64,000 nucleotides of DNA from Zea mays (lineage: Eukaryota > Streptophyta > Magnoliopsida > Poales > Poaceae): assembly GCF_902167145.1 (NCBI RefSeq), contig NC_050096.1, positions 83,386,683 to 83,450,682 on the forward strand, written 5' to 3'. Below are positions 22,748 to 35,861 of the stretch, piece by piece (position 1 is the first letter of the stretch; each line of letters begins with the position of its first letter). Below the pieces are notes generated by a model, which searched no databases, was not told where the DNA came from, and worked only from the letters and a program-made list of their open reading frames with translations. A program made the position numbers and the translations under genes.

Positions 22748-23400
22748 TTCTTTTAGCCTGAAGATGTATGTGCATACATGAGGCAATGTGTAAAGTCCTC
22801 AGTCCAATCACAGGTTTAAGAACTTCAGTCAGGGGATCACAAGAGAGCAACACTGCACTTGGAAGGGGACAAAAATAACCTAGAGATATAAGGTAACAGG
22901 ATTCCAAATAGCGGCACTAAGCGCACGCTTCAGCGCTAAGCGGACGGGTCACGCTTCGTTTGGGGAATAAGCGGTACTAAAGCGGCGCGCCCGCCTTGGT
23001 GGAGCAGCGGCTGCTGGCTCCTGCTGCCCGACGGCCGCACGCGGCGCGCAGTGCAGCCGCCGGAGCCGGACGCCGTCGACTGTCCACCGGAGTAAGAGGG
23101 GAGCAGGAGGCGCGCACGTAGAGTCGCCGGCCGGTGTGCGGAGGACCGGAGGCGCAAGGCGATTGGCGCAAGGCGATTGGCGAAAGGAGAGAGGGGGAGC
23201 CGCTGACGCCGCCGCCGAATCTGGGACTGCCCCGCCGTCGCTGAGAGCCCGAGCCTGAGCGCCGCCACCGCCGTCGCCTGCGTGCCGAGCGCGAGTCGGA
23301 GAGGGAGCGGAAGATGGAGCGCCTGCGCTGCGAGGAAGATGAAGATGGGAGACGAAGAAACGGCGGCGGCTGTCGCCTGTCGGGCTGTGTCACTGTGTGC
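22748..23400 (-). promoter_or_regulatory. 5' UTR intron/exon and promoter-proximal region of the GPI-protein gene
   Basis: On the minus strand an acceptor-like 'catcttcag' lies just before the start-codon exon. A GC-rich block at 22940-23390, with Arg/Ser-only translations in all frames, looks like a first untranslated exon and CpG-rich promoter. The exact splice donor is not fixed. Confidence 0.5.
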
Positions 23401-23782
23401 CTTCGCTGGAGCAGTGAAAAGGCTAGGGTAAAGAAACGTGTGGGTGTGGTGGAACGTAGGTTTGTCCTGAATTAATGGCTTTTAGATGGGCCACTAAATA
23501 AAGAAAAAGCCCATATTGTTCGTTTCTTTTCTATTTATTTTTCTTTCTAAACCTTTTGATAAATAAACACATAATTTAATGTATGTCAGATGTTTTGAGT
23601 TTTGTGTTAGAGTGTAGTATGAGTATGTTTGGGGTTCAATTACGTAGCTAAGTGGCCTGTAAGATAATGGTTAGAACTCATTTGTGGCTCTGGACGTTCT
23701 TTTGTAAATACAAACATCGCAAGAGGAAATTGTGAAAACCTCGTGTCTCATCTCACGTATGAGAACAAAGAGAGACATCTAA

Positions 23783-24100
23783 GGGTGTGTTTGGTTTGGC
23801 TTTTGGCTTTGGCTTTTGCCCCCTAAAAGTCAAAAGTCAACCAAAGGGCTGGATCTAGGAAGCAGCTTTTTCTAAAAGCCGACTTTCTCATATTGCAAAA
23901 CTGAAAGCACCCCTGTACCTGCTTTTAGTGGCTTTTGGATGGAATTGTGAAAAGATATATCGAAGAACTTTTAACGACTTTTAGTGGTTTCCACCAAATG
24001 ATTTTTAGCTTTTTAACAGCACACAGCCTACAGCAGCTTTTTCCACAGCTCACAGCCCACAGCAACTTTTTCCGCAGCCACAGCCCAACCAAACAGACCC
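23783..24100. repeat. Tourist-like (PIF/Harbinger) MITE, 318 bp
   Basis: Ends GGGTGTGTTTGGTT and AACCAAACAGACCC form inverted termini, flanked on both sides by the trinucleotide TAA (23780-23782 and 24101-24103). The TAA/TTA 3-bp duplication is the hallmark of this superfamily. It lies about 1 kb upstream of the GPI-protein gene start. Confidence 0.78.
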
Positions 24101-24110
24101 TAAGACTAAC

Positions 24111-24361
24111 TCCAACGGAGCAGCCAAACGGCCAGCCAAAGCCAATATGGCTGTCGTGGTGCTACTGTAGCGCCTAGAAACAGGTTCCAACAACACAGCC
24201 AAAAGGAGCAGCTATTTTAGAGGGGATGAGAGAGAAAAGCTAGATTGGCTGGTTCAGAGCCGGCAGCCATTTTCTCCCCTTCATCTCTGACAATCCGGAC
24301 CCACTTCTGAGGCTTCTGGCCACTCGCCCTGGGAACCAGCTATTTTAGCTGCTCCGTTGGA
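24111..24361. repeat. Inverted-repeat element with perfect 14-bp arms
   Basis: TCCAACGGAGCAGC at 24111-24124 is the exact reverse complement of 24348-24361. A further 'ctgttggagaca' near 24440 could be an outer terminus. MITE-like; superfamily not assigned. Confidence 0.6.
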
Positions 24362-24633
24362 TACGACGGACGTATGGATGGCCAGCTAAATTACTGTGGC
24401 AAGCCAACAGCCTGAATGTCTGTCCGTTTTGGCTAGTGTCTGTTGGAGACAGCCTAATGCTTGATACATTTAGGCTATCTATTTCCAACAGTTTATCCTC
24501 TTTCTTATTCATTATTTTAAACTTCACTTTATAAACATGGACATCTACAGTTACATATCCCTATTTTACACTACTGCTTATACTGCTCCCCACTTCCATC
24601 TCCCATTTGTTTTCGATTCATTTGTAGTCTCTT

Positions 24634-24822
24634 AGGCTACGTTTGGTTGCGGGACAGCCAGGACAGGGATGTCCCCTGGTGTCCTCTCTCGCCCCTCTAA
24701 TTTTGAGGGATAACTGGGACAACACTGAGATAGTCTTGTCCTAGCCATTGACTCTAAACCAAACAACCTTATTTCAAGGATCATCCCATCCCGTCCCATC
24801 CTGTCACTGCAACCAAACACAT
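24634..24822. repeat. MITE-like element with GTTTGGTTGC / GCAACCAAAC ends
   Basis: Left 'ggctacgtttggttgc' and right 'gcaaccaaacacatt' are inverted over 10 bp and then diverge. Internally it has 'gggacagccaggacagg' facing 'cccatcctgtcac'. Target duplication unclear. Confidence 0.5.
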
Positions 24823-25703
24823 TGCTCTACACTTTCATCTCTTATTTGTATGGCGAGACCAACATTTCCAGTTTTTGCCATATTATAAAACGATTGAGTA
24901 TGTTTAGGAACTTTTAAGCACACTTAAGCTCTAGATGGTGGGTCATCGCTCGCTAGCGCTTAATGTTTTCTTTAACCTTAATAAACAAAATGGATGGTAA
25001 TGCACAAGGCGGGAAAATAATCTCAACCAAGTATGGCCAATAACAATGTTTTTTTGAGCCTAACTAACCATATAATAATCATATATTTTGTCACATGATT
25101 ATTCACTTCAAGATCAACTCACCGAAAAATCTGGTAGGAATAAATTGTGTGCCGTTGTGTTATTTCCAGAATTAAATATGCAGACGCTGCTTTCTGTTGT
25201 AACTCAAAAATAATTTGAGCTGAAACAATGCCATGGAGATTAAACAGAGGTTTGTAACCTATGTATCCAAATTTACTTTGTTCATAATAGGAGGTACATT
25301 TTCGGGACTAAGGTAGCATAGCAATATATTGGGTGCACACATGTACAATGAACAACATGCAGAGAAAATCAAATTTATTAGGCGTAATACACAAACAATT
25401 TGTAATTACATCAGATCCAACTACAAATACCCAAATAGATTAAGTTAGGATTCGAGTGTTTGGTTTCGCACAATAAAAAAGGAAAGGTAGATGTGAGCAT
25501 AGGGTTTTGGTCACTCGTGAAGGGCTCGGCGAAAACCTGACGAAGGAACTAAGGCTAGACTTAAGCACTTCGAGTAGGGCGGCAATGACAATCACCTAGT
25601 AGTGCCACGAGTGGATGGGAGCGCAGGAGTGGACGGGAAAAGAAAAGTAGACGGTGAATGGAGGTGGCATTTGGACTTGAGCTGAAATAGCAAAGGGAAA
25701 TAT
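24823..25703. other. Intergenic AT-rich DNA, nothing recognised
   Basis: No open frame above background, no family motif and no inverted termini that I can support. Confidence 0.4.
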
Positions 25704-25706
25704 TAA

Positions 25707-25855
25707 GGGTTAGTTTGGAAACTCAAATTCTTTTGGGATCCCTATATTTTCATAGGATGAGCAATCTCAGGGGTGTTATTTAAATAAGGCGTTTAGTTAT
25801 TTATAAAAAGTTTTATTTCTCTCGGTTTCACTCCCCCTTGCTTCCAAACTAGCTC
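25707..25855. repeat. Tourist-like MITE, 149 bp
   Basis: GGGTTAGTTTGGAA at the left faces TTCCAAACTAGCTC at the right, with TAA on both flanks (25704-25706 and 25856-25858). Confidence 0.65.
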
Positions 25856-26316
25856 TAATGAGTTCTATGAGCTTGGGTTATAGATTGAAAAAATAGTAGT
25901 TATAGTTTATTCTGATATCTAGCGGTATTGGTTCACGATCAGGGACACAAGATGTACATAACTATACATTGCAAAGAAAAGTACTTTATATTTTAGAATT
26001 TGAAAAAATAAATTTAAAAAGTAATGTTTTATATCTTTAACTTTAGTACTACGTGACCATACAGATGATAGCTCATGACCTATGTAGTTCCATCTCATCT
26101 AGTTTTATGAGCCACCATGTCTCATCTTTTTCTAGTGCTCCTATGTGCCCAGTGACCCTGGGCGCCTACCCGAACTATGATGCAAATTGCATCCTTAGGT
26201 TTCTATTACAACATATGCACTAAATATATGATTTAATTGGCTCAATGAGATTTGCTCAGGCTATGATCAAGTGTTGGGTCTGCTGCTGGATTCAGCAACA
26301 ACAACATTATTCTTAC

Positions 26317-26852
26317 TAGGGATGGTAACATTTATAGATTACTCGTGTGTCCACGGGCACAAAACGTATAGAGTGATGGTGTGTTCACAGGCGAGGGTAC
26401 GAGTTTGAATCTATATCCAACAGATTTACTCTCGCTAGCATGAAAAAGTCTCACTCATGCTCATACACCTGCAAAATCGTTATACACACACTCGAAGTCT
26501 GTATGGTTTCTTATTGCTTATATTGTATCAGTGTATCACATCATATGTTATTGCTTGTTAATTTGTCACTTAGAAACATTATTCTTCTACTTTTAATATT
26601 TTAGTTTGTATTGTGTTCAAAAATTAGTTTGTTGTAGAAATATATTGATTTTGTATTATGAGTTGGTCTACTAATTATTCTATATGTGGGCATGGGGTGT
26701 GCTTGTGGGGTTTATAGGCCCACGAGTGACGGGTGATATGGCATATTGTGCCCATTCTAGATGGAGGGTACGTGCACGAGTTTGACATTTGTTTTGTGGG
26801 TGCGGGTTTAGAGACTATTTGCTCGTGGGTTTTGTACCTATTGCCATCCTTA
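26317..26852. repeat. Non-autonomous hAT-like element, 536 bp
   Basis: The left end TAGGGATGGTAAC is mirrored by TTGCCATCCTTA at the right. The flanking octamers are ATTCTTAC and GTTCTCAC (6 of 8 identical), consistent with an aged 8-bp hAT target duplication. Its interior has 'cgtgggt/gcgggt' motifs shared with the element at 31509-32025. Confidence 0.65.
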
Positions 26853-27159
26853 GTTCTCACAACTGTGCCCCACTAACCCAAGCCCCACCACCCTATCGTG
26901 TGATAAAAGTCCTACTTTGATTTGAGTGATAAAAATAGTTAGACAAATGAGTTTTTATGGGAGATGAATATATAATTAGTCCACAAGCTAGTTGGTCAAT
27001 ATGATGGCCATGAAATAGATATGATATATGCATGTGATGAGTAGCTTAGCTAGTAAAATCAGACGACGATGATAAAAAAGATGAAGATGATTATGGGTCA
27101 CTGGAGCTTCAAGTGAGTTCACAAAAAAGCACTATGGGTTGACAAACTAGTTTTTTAGT

Positions 27160-28310
27160 TGGTGTATAAATAGAGGGCGTGTCTAGGATTGTCACATCTC
27201 TTAAGACCCTATGCACCAGACATGATACTCAAAGAGGTTGCAAATGCAATTAAGTCGGGTTATAATGCACTTAACATGTCTGGTGTAACACTAGTGCTAA
27301 CACTGTATACCCCAAGATCAATGATCAACAAGAGTTAGTCCAACGACTGGTACACATGAAACACTCCTCAAACAAGTCTAGTGCACACACCAGAGTATTC
27401 GGTGCCCTTTTAGAAAGTCTGGTTTATTCCAATGGCTAGTTTGAACATTGGGGGCTATATAGCCCCAACCAACCATTTGAGATGTATAGGGGCTAAGAAA
27501 CAATAATAGAGATTTGAAACTCCATTTATATAGCTCTAGACACCCAAGTGCTCAAAGAATGGCTTGGTGGTTAGCGTAGGTGCTTTGCAAAGTGCTTAGG
27601 GTAGTTAGACCACTATTGTAGCACTTGCTCTAGGTTAATCCCTAGTTGTTAGAAGTGAGGTTAGACACCATCAGCCCCTAGATGCTTGTGTGAACCATTG
27701 TAATAGTTGTATCAGGAGAGGCTATAGTCTTGCGAGATCACATCAGTTGCACTTGAGGCGTGGCCACCACCATGTTCTTGATAGGACAAGGCCTATGGCG
27801 TTCAACCAAAAGCTTGATAGTAGAGATGGTGGGGAGCATGCTAGAGAGGCTAGAACTGGAGCACCATTTGCACATGGAAAATCCCTAGGCTATCTATAGA
27901 GTTACCTGACTAGGAGTTTGGCCCTTGCATTGGCTTTCCTTGTGTGGGGCTCCAACAAGGACTATTAAGAAGCTTGTGCAGTTCTTGATACCTAAATAAA
28001 AATACTAGCGCATCAATGAGAGTTTGTATCTCTATCGCACCTAAGCTCCCACATTTATATTATCGCCTTTGGTTGTATGCTTTATCTTATTAGCTTAGTT
28101 ATAGGCAAGTGTTTAAGTCTAGAACCTAGGTTGCAGAACTTCTTTTGTATCAAAGATAGCAACACTTACTCAAAACCATAGTTGCACATATGAACGCTTG
28201 GTTATCTCCATATGTTTTGATTAAGGTAACAATAAAGGTTATAAATTAGAGCGAAAATAGATTGCTTAATTCAGTCCCTCTTAGGCGTTACTGCTCCTAA
28301 CACCCTACCA
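27160..28310 (+). repeat. Possible degenerate copia-type LTR remnant
   Basis: TATAAATAG near 27164, then 'ctccaacaaggactatt' and 'cttgtgcagttcttgatacc' near 27950, and a terminal-looking 'ccctcttaggcgttact' near 28280 resemble blocks found in grass copia LTRs. The boundaries and partner LTR are not visible, so this is tentative. Confidence 0.3.
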
Positions 28311-29864
28311 CGTACGTCTAACCGAGTAACCGTCATGGGTTGTGCTAGGTCTGAGGGCCCCAACATTCGCTAGGGGTTGACCTAGAGGCCTAAGTCCGCG
28401 GGTGTTCATGGGAGGTCCCCAACCCATCGGGAAGGGGGGGGGGCTCCCGAGATTTATTGGGAGCACTTAGTTTCCTCTAGGGTCCTAAACATTCATGGTT
28501 AAGCCACACAAACTACACAAAGTCCAAGTCTGAGATTACAAGGAACTTATCGACTAAGCCTAGGTGGTCAAGTGATTTTAATCCTGCAAATGATGGCATA
28601 TGTATTATTTTTTATGAAAATAAGGGTTAGGCTAATGATACTTGCCTTTAAAGGGGTTGGGCTATTACTCTAGTTACCCCTATAGTTTCCCCTAGGACAC
28701 CTTGTAATGGAGGCGAATAAGTCCCTAAGACGAGGATAAAAATATATAGTTTACATATATGGTATTGGATACTTAATTATGTTTGAAATCTTCACAACAA
28801 TCATATGCTCTTTTCCCTATCAATGCTCAAAGTAGAAAATTTCTCATCATTTAGGGCCATGTGCGTGAGTTAGTCTAAAACTTTTATTGTTTCTAAAGAT
28901 TGTATTAAGTGTGGATAAGATTTATTGGTGTGTTATGTGATTTTGACCGAGTCACACCTGTACCAAGTGCTACCTCTAGGGAACATCGTTAATCTGAGGG
29001 GGTTGATGACATGTATACCCTAGGACATTACCTATGCACCCTAGCTAGGCCATTTTGTATGATTATCAATATTCTAGTTATGCATGCAAACTATGCCAAT
29101 TACAACAATATATAAACTAACAAAAGGATAGTCTCTTTCTGATAAGCATAGGCCACAGTCGAAACGACTTATAACCAACATTATATTATATCGGTAATAA
29201 AAAAGATTATATATTGAATTACTAACCTTAGGGGCAAGATGAGTGACAAGGGGCGGTAATGTTGTCCAAAACCATTAAGGATGAAACTTATGTAGGTGCT
29301 TTATATTTAATGGGTTGGGTAATGGTGTGCCATATTTTGTTTCTAGTCTTATGTTGTTATGCATCATGGTTTGTAGATATCATTAACCCAGTAGGTTCCC
29401 TCCCATGTAGGGGATAGTTGATTCATACTAGCTCAATTGAGGATGCATTAGAGGATGAGACTTCTTTATCAAGGGTTCGTGGCTTGACATGGCATAGATG
29501 ATGTCAGTGCAAGGTTTGTTGGCAATCCACGACATATAGGAGAGCACATCATCTCCATTTATGACAAGGTCTAGATCCTCAATGTGCACTTGCTCCCACA
29601 AAACATCTTAATATGCTAGTAACATATGTCCTTGTTGTGGTGAGTCTCTACTTGATGGTTGGTACACTAACTAGCATCACAATACTAGACCTATACTTGG
29701 GTGCTACAAGAACCACGATGCGCTCCAACTAGCCATGATTTCATTGTAGTTTATTTTCACGATCTCCCTGTTGGAATGAGCACAAGAGTCTCTTAAAATT
29801 GCTTGATCAAAGCTGACAGTATTCACCAATAGCCGCTCAATGATCCACAGTTGCTCCAAGCAAT
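28311..29864. other. Intergenic DNA, nothing recognised
   Basis: AT-rich with a short G run at 28433-28442. No coding frame above 71 codons and no identifiable repeat. Confidence 0.35.
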
Positions 29865-29867
29865 TTA

Positions 29868-30092
29868 TGGTGTGTTTGGTTTGTGGAGTCACTCTATGCT
29901 TCATGAGGTGATGCATCATAAGTTCATTCCATCAATTTTGGTGGAATCAACCCACTCCTCATGTATATACTAATTATTAGCTTATGAGGAATGGAGTGGT
30001 GATAGATCAACCCATTCTATTCCACAAACCAAATAAAAAAGTGAGGAGTGAGAAGAAGATGGATCACTTCATTCCTCAAACCAAACACACTA
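29868..30092. repeat. Tourist-like MITE, 225 bp
   Basis: TGGTGTGTTTGGTTTG at the left and CAAACCAAACACACTA at the right match over 15 of 16 positions as inverted termini. TTA flanks both sides (29865-29867, 30093-30095). Confidence 0.75.
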
Positions 30093-30095
30093 TTA

Positions 30096-31500
30096 GGTGA
30101 CAACAACCACCAAGAGTAATAATGAAACCACAACCCAATCAGTCACTAGTGTCACTAGGTATAAGAACTCAATGCAAATACACTAGAATCACTCCTAGTC
30201 TCAATTTGGATGAAGCACTAGATAGAGAAATGACTGGTAGGTGTTTGTAGAAGCTCACAGGGGTGTATGACCAGTTAGAGAGTGAAGAGAGATGGCCACA
30301 ACCCAGCCACCATCTATTTATAACACCTTCAAGCGAAACTAGATGTTGGGCTGCTTATTTGGTTGAACATGTGACCATGGATCCTCAATTGTCCATCGGA
30401 TTAGGAGCACCAAAGTAAGTGCTATGGATAAATATCCTATAGCCTATACTCTGGTGCCCTGCTCGCTCAATCTGATGCCATGTTGCACGCATGTTGTCAG
30501 ATAGAAATAGTTGTTGGTTGAGGTTGGCTAGTGTAATGCATACTCTGATGCATTTGAATCAATGACCATCATAACTCATTCAGATGGAACACAAAGAGGT
30601 TCTAGAGCCACACTTTGGTGATCATATTGTACCAGCGGTCTACATAGAACCAATTTGATACTACATTTGAAAGTCCCTTGTGTTGACAGGTGGGGATATC
30701 TAAGTGAAAACACGCTTATATGCGCTAATGTCTCTCAATCCAATGCCATCGGATCAAGGGAAACCACTCTGATGCTTACACAAAGCCTGTCTAAAGAGGG
30801 TTTCGTCAAATCAGATTGTGTTGGTGCTGAGAATAAGTGTGTTAGATGCCTAACCATAGGTTTAGTTAGCACATTGTTGCACTCTACATAGCTTATATTC
30901 AATTGCACCCCTTTAACACAATCTGATGGTGCATTAGAGAGCATTTTGAGCTTAGTTTGATCCAAAATGTGCCAAATCCAAATATGTTTCCAATACGTGT
31001 GTAAATGAGTTAGAATTTTCACAAAGTTTTCAAAGTTTTTTCAGGTTCTCACCAGGTCAAAAGCATATGTGATGAATTGATCCACCTATTGCCACTTAGA
31101 TAATTATTTTGGATTTATAGTTCCCCTCTTAATAGTATGACTATCTATCTTAAACCGGATCATAAACTCTATGGCAAATTAACTAGCAAAACAAAACACC
31201 CTATATTATACATTCGCCTTGATCCATAGGTTTTCATTTTTGTTTTTCTTCTTTTCCAAATGTTGAGCACTTGATCAAGTTGTGCCCATCACCATCACTT
31301 TTATGAGTGCCATCCTTGCTCAACCTTGATGTGGACATAACCTATCTCAATCACAACACTAGAGTGTAGATAGACCACTTGTTACCTCAATTAGGAAAAC
31401 TAGACATATGGCTTTCACTGCTCATCTCCCTCTAGCGATCTAAATAATTTCACCATGTTGTGTCAAATGTATTATGTTTAGGACACTAGAATTTTGGTGC
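30096..31500. other. Intergenic DNA, nothing recognised
   Basis: Includes an unremarkable 78-codon plus-strand frame at 30655-30891 overlapped by a 95-codon minus-strand frame. Neither has a recognisable domain. Confidence 0.35.
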
Positions 31501-31508
31501 TATGTGAA

Positions 31509-32025
31509 TAGGGATGGCAATGTGTCAGGTTCGGGTCGGGTGGAGCAAACACCCGCCCGCGATCGCACCCGTGAAGACTACCAAAACCCGCCCACGATCG
31601 AACTCGCGGGTGCAATTCCAAACCCGAACCCATCGGGTTTCGGGTCACCCGCGGGTTTTACTGAGTGTACACTTTAACAATAATTTAGCAATAAGCAATT
31701 AAGTAGCAACAATAGTTGAGTTATATGTTCGGATTTTAAACCTTTTCACGTTGAGCAGCAACAAAACATTTCATGAATCATTAGCCAAGTTACTTATTCA
31801 AAATAATTACTATTGTATCTTAATTTTTTTTTGTGCAAAATAAAGAATAAACCAAATTTTGGGTCGGGTGCGGGGTCACCCACGAGTTGAAATAGAAACC
31901 TACACCCATGAAACTTTGGGTTGGGTGCGGATTGCGTCCTCAAGTTAAAATCTTCACACGTACCCACACCCGTCGGGTCAGGTACCCATCGTGTTTCGGT
32001 TTGCGAGTTAAAATTGTCATCCCTA
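31509..32025. repeat. Non-autonomous hAT-like element, 517 bp
   Basis: TAGGGATGGCAAT at the left and ATTGTCATCCCTA at the right are inverted termini. The flanks TATGTGAA (31501-31508) and TCTGTGAA (32026-32033) match at 7 of 8 positions, as expected for a hAT target duplication. The interior carries repeated 'cgggt' motifs near both ends. Confidence 0.82.
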
Positions 32026-32428
32026 TCTGTGAATATAAGGTTGATAAGTGCCCTTATTGTTTGGGTTTGTGATGGGTGATTGTCATCAAAGTAGAACCTT
32101 GGTTACGTGTGTACTAACCCGAGCATGAGTTTGTGGAACATTTATCTTCGCTTGCGGTCCGTAGGTGCAGAGTCCAAAGACAGTGGTCGACGGTGAAGGT
32201 CATGTGGATTTGTGTCGATGGATCAGAATTGGTGAATAACGAGTGTTGAGTCTTAACTAAGGGATTAGAGAAGCCGGATGACCAACTGCGGTGGCTGACA
32301 CCTAGAGACATCAATAGGCACAAGGACATGGTGGAGAAGATCATGTCGTTGACGAGGTTGAAGACTTGCATGACACATGTCTAAGATGTGGGAGACGCGT
32401 ATGGAGACCTCACGCCCTAGCATACAGG

Positions 32429-33185
32429 TGAAAGGGAAATAGGCTTACACCTTTTCCTAAATGATTTTGGTGGTTGAATTGCCCAACACAAATAATTGAA
32501 CTAACTAAGTTAGCTCTAGATTATAAGTTTTACAGTTGCCAAAGGTTCAACACAAACCAATAAAAGTCCAAGAAAGGGTTCAAATAAAAAGAGCAAAAGA
32601 CAACCCAAAGGCAGCCCTGGTCTGGCGCACCGGACTGTCCGATGTGCCACCGGACAGTGTCCGGTGAACCAGGGAGTTCCACTCCAAACTTGCCACCTTC
32701 TGGAATTCGAGGAGGCCGCTCCGCTATAATTCACCGGACTGTCCGGTGTAGCACCAGATTGTCCGGTGTGCCAAGCGGAGCAACGGTCGTCCACGCCAAC
32801 GGTCGTCTGTAGAGGAACAGTAAAACGCTACAGTGCACGTCTGCGCGTGCAGAAGTCAGAATAGGCGCCAGAAGGCGCACCGGATAGTGAACAGGACCTG
32901 TCCAGTGCACCACTGGACTGTCCGGTGGCCCAGTTGTTAGAAGCTCCAACGGTCGGAACCCAACAGCCTGGTGACGTGGCTGGCGCACCGGACCGTGTCC
33001 GGTGGCGCACCGGACTATCCGGTGCGCCATACGACAGAAGCCCTCACCAACGGTTATTTCTTTGTTGATTTGTTTTCCCTCTCTTTCGGACTCAAATTTA
33101 ACTCTAACGCTAACCCCAACTTGTAGTTGTGCTTAAACTTTATAAATTTCAGATTTGCCTATTCACCCCCTCTAGGTGACTTTTA
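32429..33185 (+). repeat. 5' LTR of copia element 1, internally deleted (757 bp)
   Basis: Compared with the 1170-bp LTR at 39464-40633, it lacks about 455 bp. The join is at 'acggtt' / 'atttctttg' near 33055. The missing part holds the TATA box and presumed transcription start, so this LTR should be promoterless. Confidence 0.85.
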
Positions 33186-33186
33186 A

Positions 33187-33199
33187 TTGGTATCAGAGC
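33187..33199 (+). promoter_or_regulatory. Primer binding site of copia element 1
   Basis: TTGGTATCAGAGC directly after the LTR, complementary to initiator Met-tRNA. Confidence 0.9.
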
Positions 33200-33230
33200 C
33201 CGGTACTTTATTAGAGCCTAACCGCTCGAA

Positions 33231-35848
33231 GTGATGTCGGGAGCATCCGCCATGAGGGAGATCGGGACCGGCGACAAGTCCGCAAGCTCGGGGAGAACAC
33301 ACTCAAGGGAGTCCGCCCACAAGCACAAGGAGGAATCCTCTTCCTCCATCAAGTCCCAACGGAAGGGTGACAAGAAGAAGAAGATGAATAAGGTGGTCTA
33401 CTACGAGACCGACTCTTCGTCACCCTCCACCTCCGGCTCGGAATCAGCATCCGCCACTTCTAAGCGCCATGAGCGCAAGAAGTATAGTAAGATGCCCCTT
33501 CGCTACCCTCGTATTTCAAAACGCACTCCATTACTTTCTGTCCCATTAGGCAAGCCACCTATGTTTGATGGTGAAGATTATTCTATGTGGAGTGATAAAA
33601 TGAGGCATCACCTAACCTCACTCCACAAAAGTATATGGGATATTGTTGAGTATGGAGTGCAGGTACCAAAGAAAGGGGACAAGGATTATGATTCAGAGGA
33701 GGTCGAACAAATCCAACACTTCAACTCCCAAGCCACTACTATACTCCTCGCCTCTCTAAGTCGAGAGGAGTATAATAAGGTACAAGGGTTGAAGAGTGCA
33801 AAGGAGATTTGGGACGTGCTCAAGACCGCGCATGAAGGAGACGAGGTGACCAAGATCACCAAGAGGGAAATGATCGAGGGGGAGCTCGGTCGCTTTATGC
33901 TCAACCAAGGGGAGGAGCCATAAGCCATGTACAACCGGCTCAAAACCTTGGTGAACTAAGTGCGCAACCTCGGGATCACCAAATGGGATGACCATGAAAT
34001 GGTCAAGGTTATTCTTAGATCACTCGTTTTTCTTAATCCTACACAAGTTCAATTAATTTGTGGTGATCCAAGATATAAACTATTGTCTCCCGAGGAAGTG
34101 ATAGGAAAATTTGTGAGCTTTGAATTGATGATCAAAGGCTCCAAGAAAATCATCGAGCAAGGCGCCTCCTCCACACCCGAAATGTAACCCGTCGCATTCA
34201 AGCAACGGAGGAAAAGAAAGAAGAGTCTACATCAAGTAGACTCCCCATCGACGCCTCCAAGCTCGACAACGAGGAGATGGCGCTCATCATCAAGAGCTTC
34301 CACCAAATCCTCAAGCAAAGGAGGGGGAAGGATTACAAACCCCGCTCCAAGAAGGTTTGCTACAAATGTGGTAAGCCCGGTCATTTTATCGCTAAATGTC
34401 CTTTGTTTAGTGATAGTGACAGGGATAACGACAAGAGGGGAAAGAAGAAAGAAAATAAGTATTACAAGAAGAAGGGCGACGATGCCCAGGTTTGCCGGGA
34501 GTGGGACTCCGACGAGAGCTCCACCGACGAGGACGCCACAAACATCGCCGTCAACAAGGGTCTTCTCTTCCCCAACATCGGCCACAAGTGCCTCATGGAA
34601 AAGGTCGGCAAAAAGAAGGTAAAAGCTAGAGCCTTCACTAAATATACAACATCTAGTGATGAGGCTAGCTCTAGTGATGATGAGGATGATTTGATCACCC
34701 TTTTTGCCAACTTAAACATGCAACAAAAAGAGAAATTAAATGAATTGATTAGTGCTATTCATGAGAAGGATGAACTCTTGGATAACCAAGAGGACTTCCT
34801 TATTAAGGAAAACAAAAAGCATGTTAAGGTTAAAAATGCTTATGCTCTAGAGGTAGAAAAATGTGAAAATTTAACTAGTGAGCTAAGCACTTGCCATGAC
34901 ACTATTTCTAGCCTTAGAAATGAACATGCCAAATTAATTGCTAAGGTTGAGAAATCAAATGTTTGTGATGATTCAATTGTTAATCTTAGAAATGATAATG
35001 CTAGTTTAGTTGCTAAGATTGACAAATTGAATGCATCTCTTTCTAGTCTTAAGTTTGAAAATGAAAAATTAATTACTAAGGCTAAAGATTTAAATGTTTG
35101 CAATGATGCTATTACCAATCTTAGAGATGAGAATGCTATTTTACGTGCTAAGATTGTTGAATTAAATGATTGCAAACCCTCTACATCTACGATTGATCAT
35201 GTTTCTATTTGCACTAGATGTAGAGATGTTAATGTAGATGCTATTCATGATCACCTTTCTTTAATTAAACAACAAAATGATCATATAGCTACATTAACTG
35301 CTAAAATCAATGAGCATGACTTAGAAAATGAAAAATTTTAATTTGCTAGAAGCATGCTCTATAGTGGGAGATGCCCTGGCATTAAGGATGGCATCGGCTT
35401 CCAACAGGGAGACAATGTCAAGCTTAATGCCCCTTCTAAAAGATTATCTAACTTTGTTAAGGGCAAGGCTCACATGGTTCAGGATAACGAGGGTTACATT
35501 TTATACCCTGTCGGTTATCCCGAACACAAAATTAGGAGAATTCACTCTAGGAAGTCTCACTCTGGCTCTCATCATGCTTTTATGTATAAGAGTGAGGCAT
35601 CTAGTTCTAGGCAATCAACCCATGCTAAATTGCCTAAGAAGAAAACTCCAATTGCATCAAATAAACCTAATATTTCATTTAAGACTTTTGATGCATCATA
35701 TGTTTTAACTAACAAATCAGGCAAAGTAGTTGCCAAATATGTTGGAGGCAAACACAAGGGGTCAAAGACTTGTGTTTGGGTACCCAAGGTGCTTGTTTCT
35801 AATGTCAAAGGACCCAAGACCGTTTGGGTACCTAAGAACAAGGCCTAA
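33231..35848 (+). pseudogene. Copia gag (element 1), with in-frame stops and frameshift
   Basis: Starts MMSGASAMREIG, then a Ser/Lys-rich N-terminus and the conserved FDGEDYSMWSDKMRHHL and GLKSAKEIWDVLKTAHEGDE blocks. Stops occur at 33921, 33957 and 34185, and the frame changes before 34277. The zinc knuckle CYKCGKPGHFIAKC is at about 34357. A Leu/Asn-rich heptad-like coiled coil follows (34700-35340). The frame ends at TAA 35846-35848 after VWVPKNKA, a position conserved in copia element 2. A further stop is at 35339. Confidence 0.85.
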
Positions 35849-35861
35849 ATTTGTTTTGTAG

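Noticed and set aside
22936..23393. Arg/Ser-rich frames of 110 and 138 codons on the minus strand
   Set aside because: Both are low-complexity translations of a GC-rich 5' UTR/promoter in two overlapping frames. The true start of the downstream gene is at 22747.
30655..31022. Overlapping 78- and 95-codon frames on opposite strands
   Set aside because: No domain, no splice context and opposite-strand mirror content. Treated as background.
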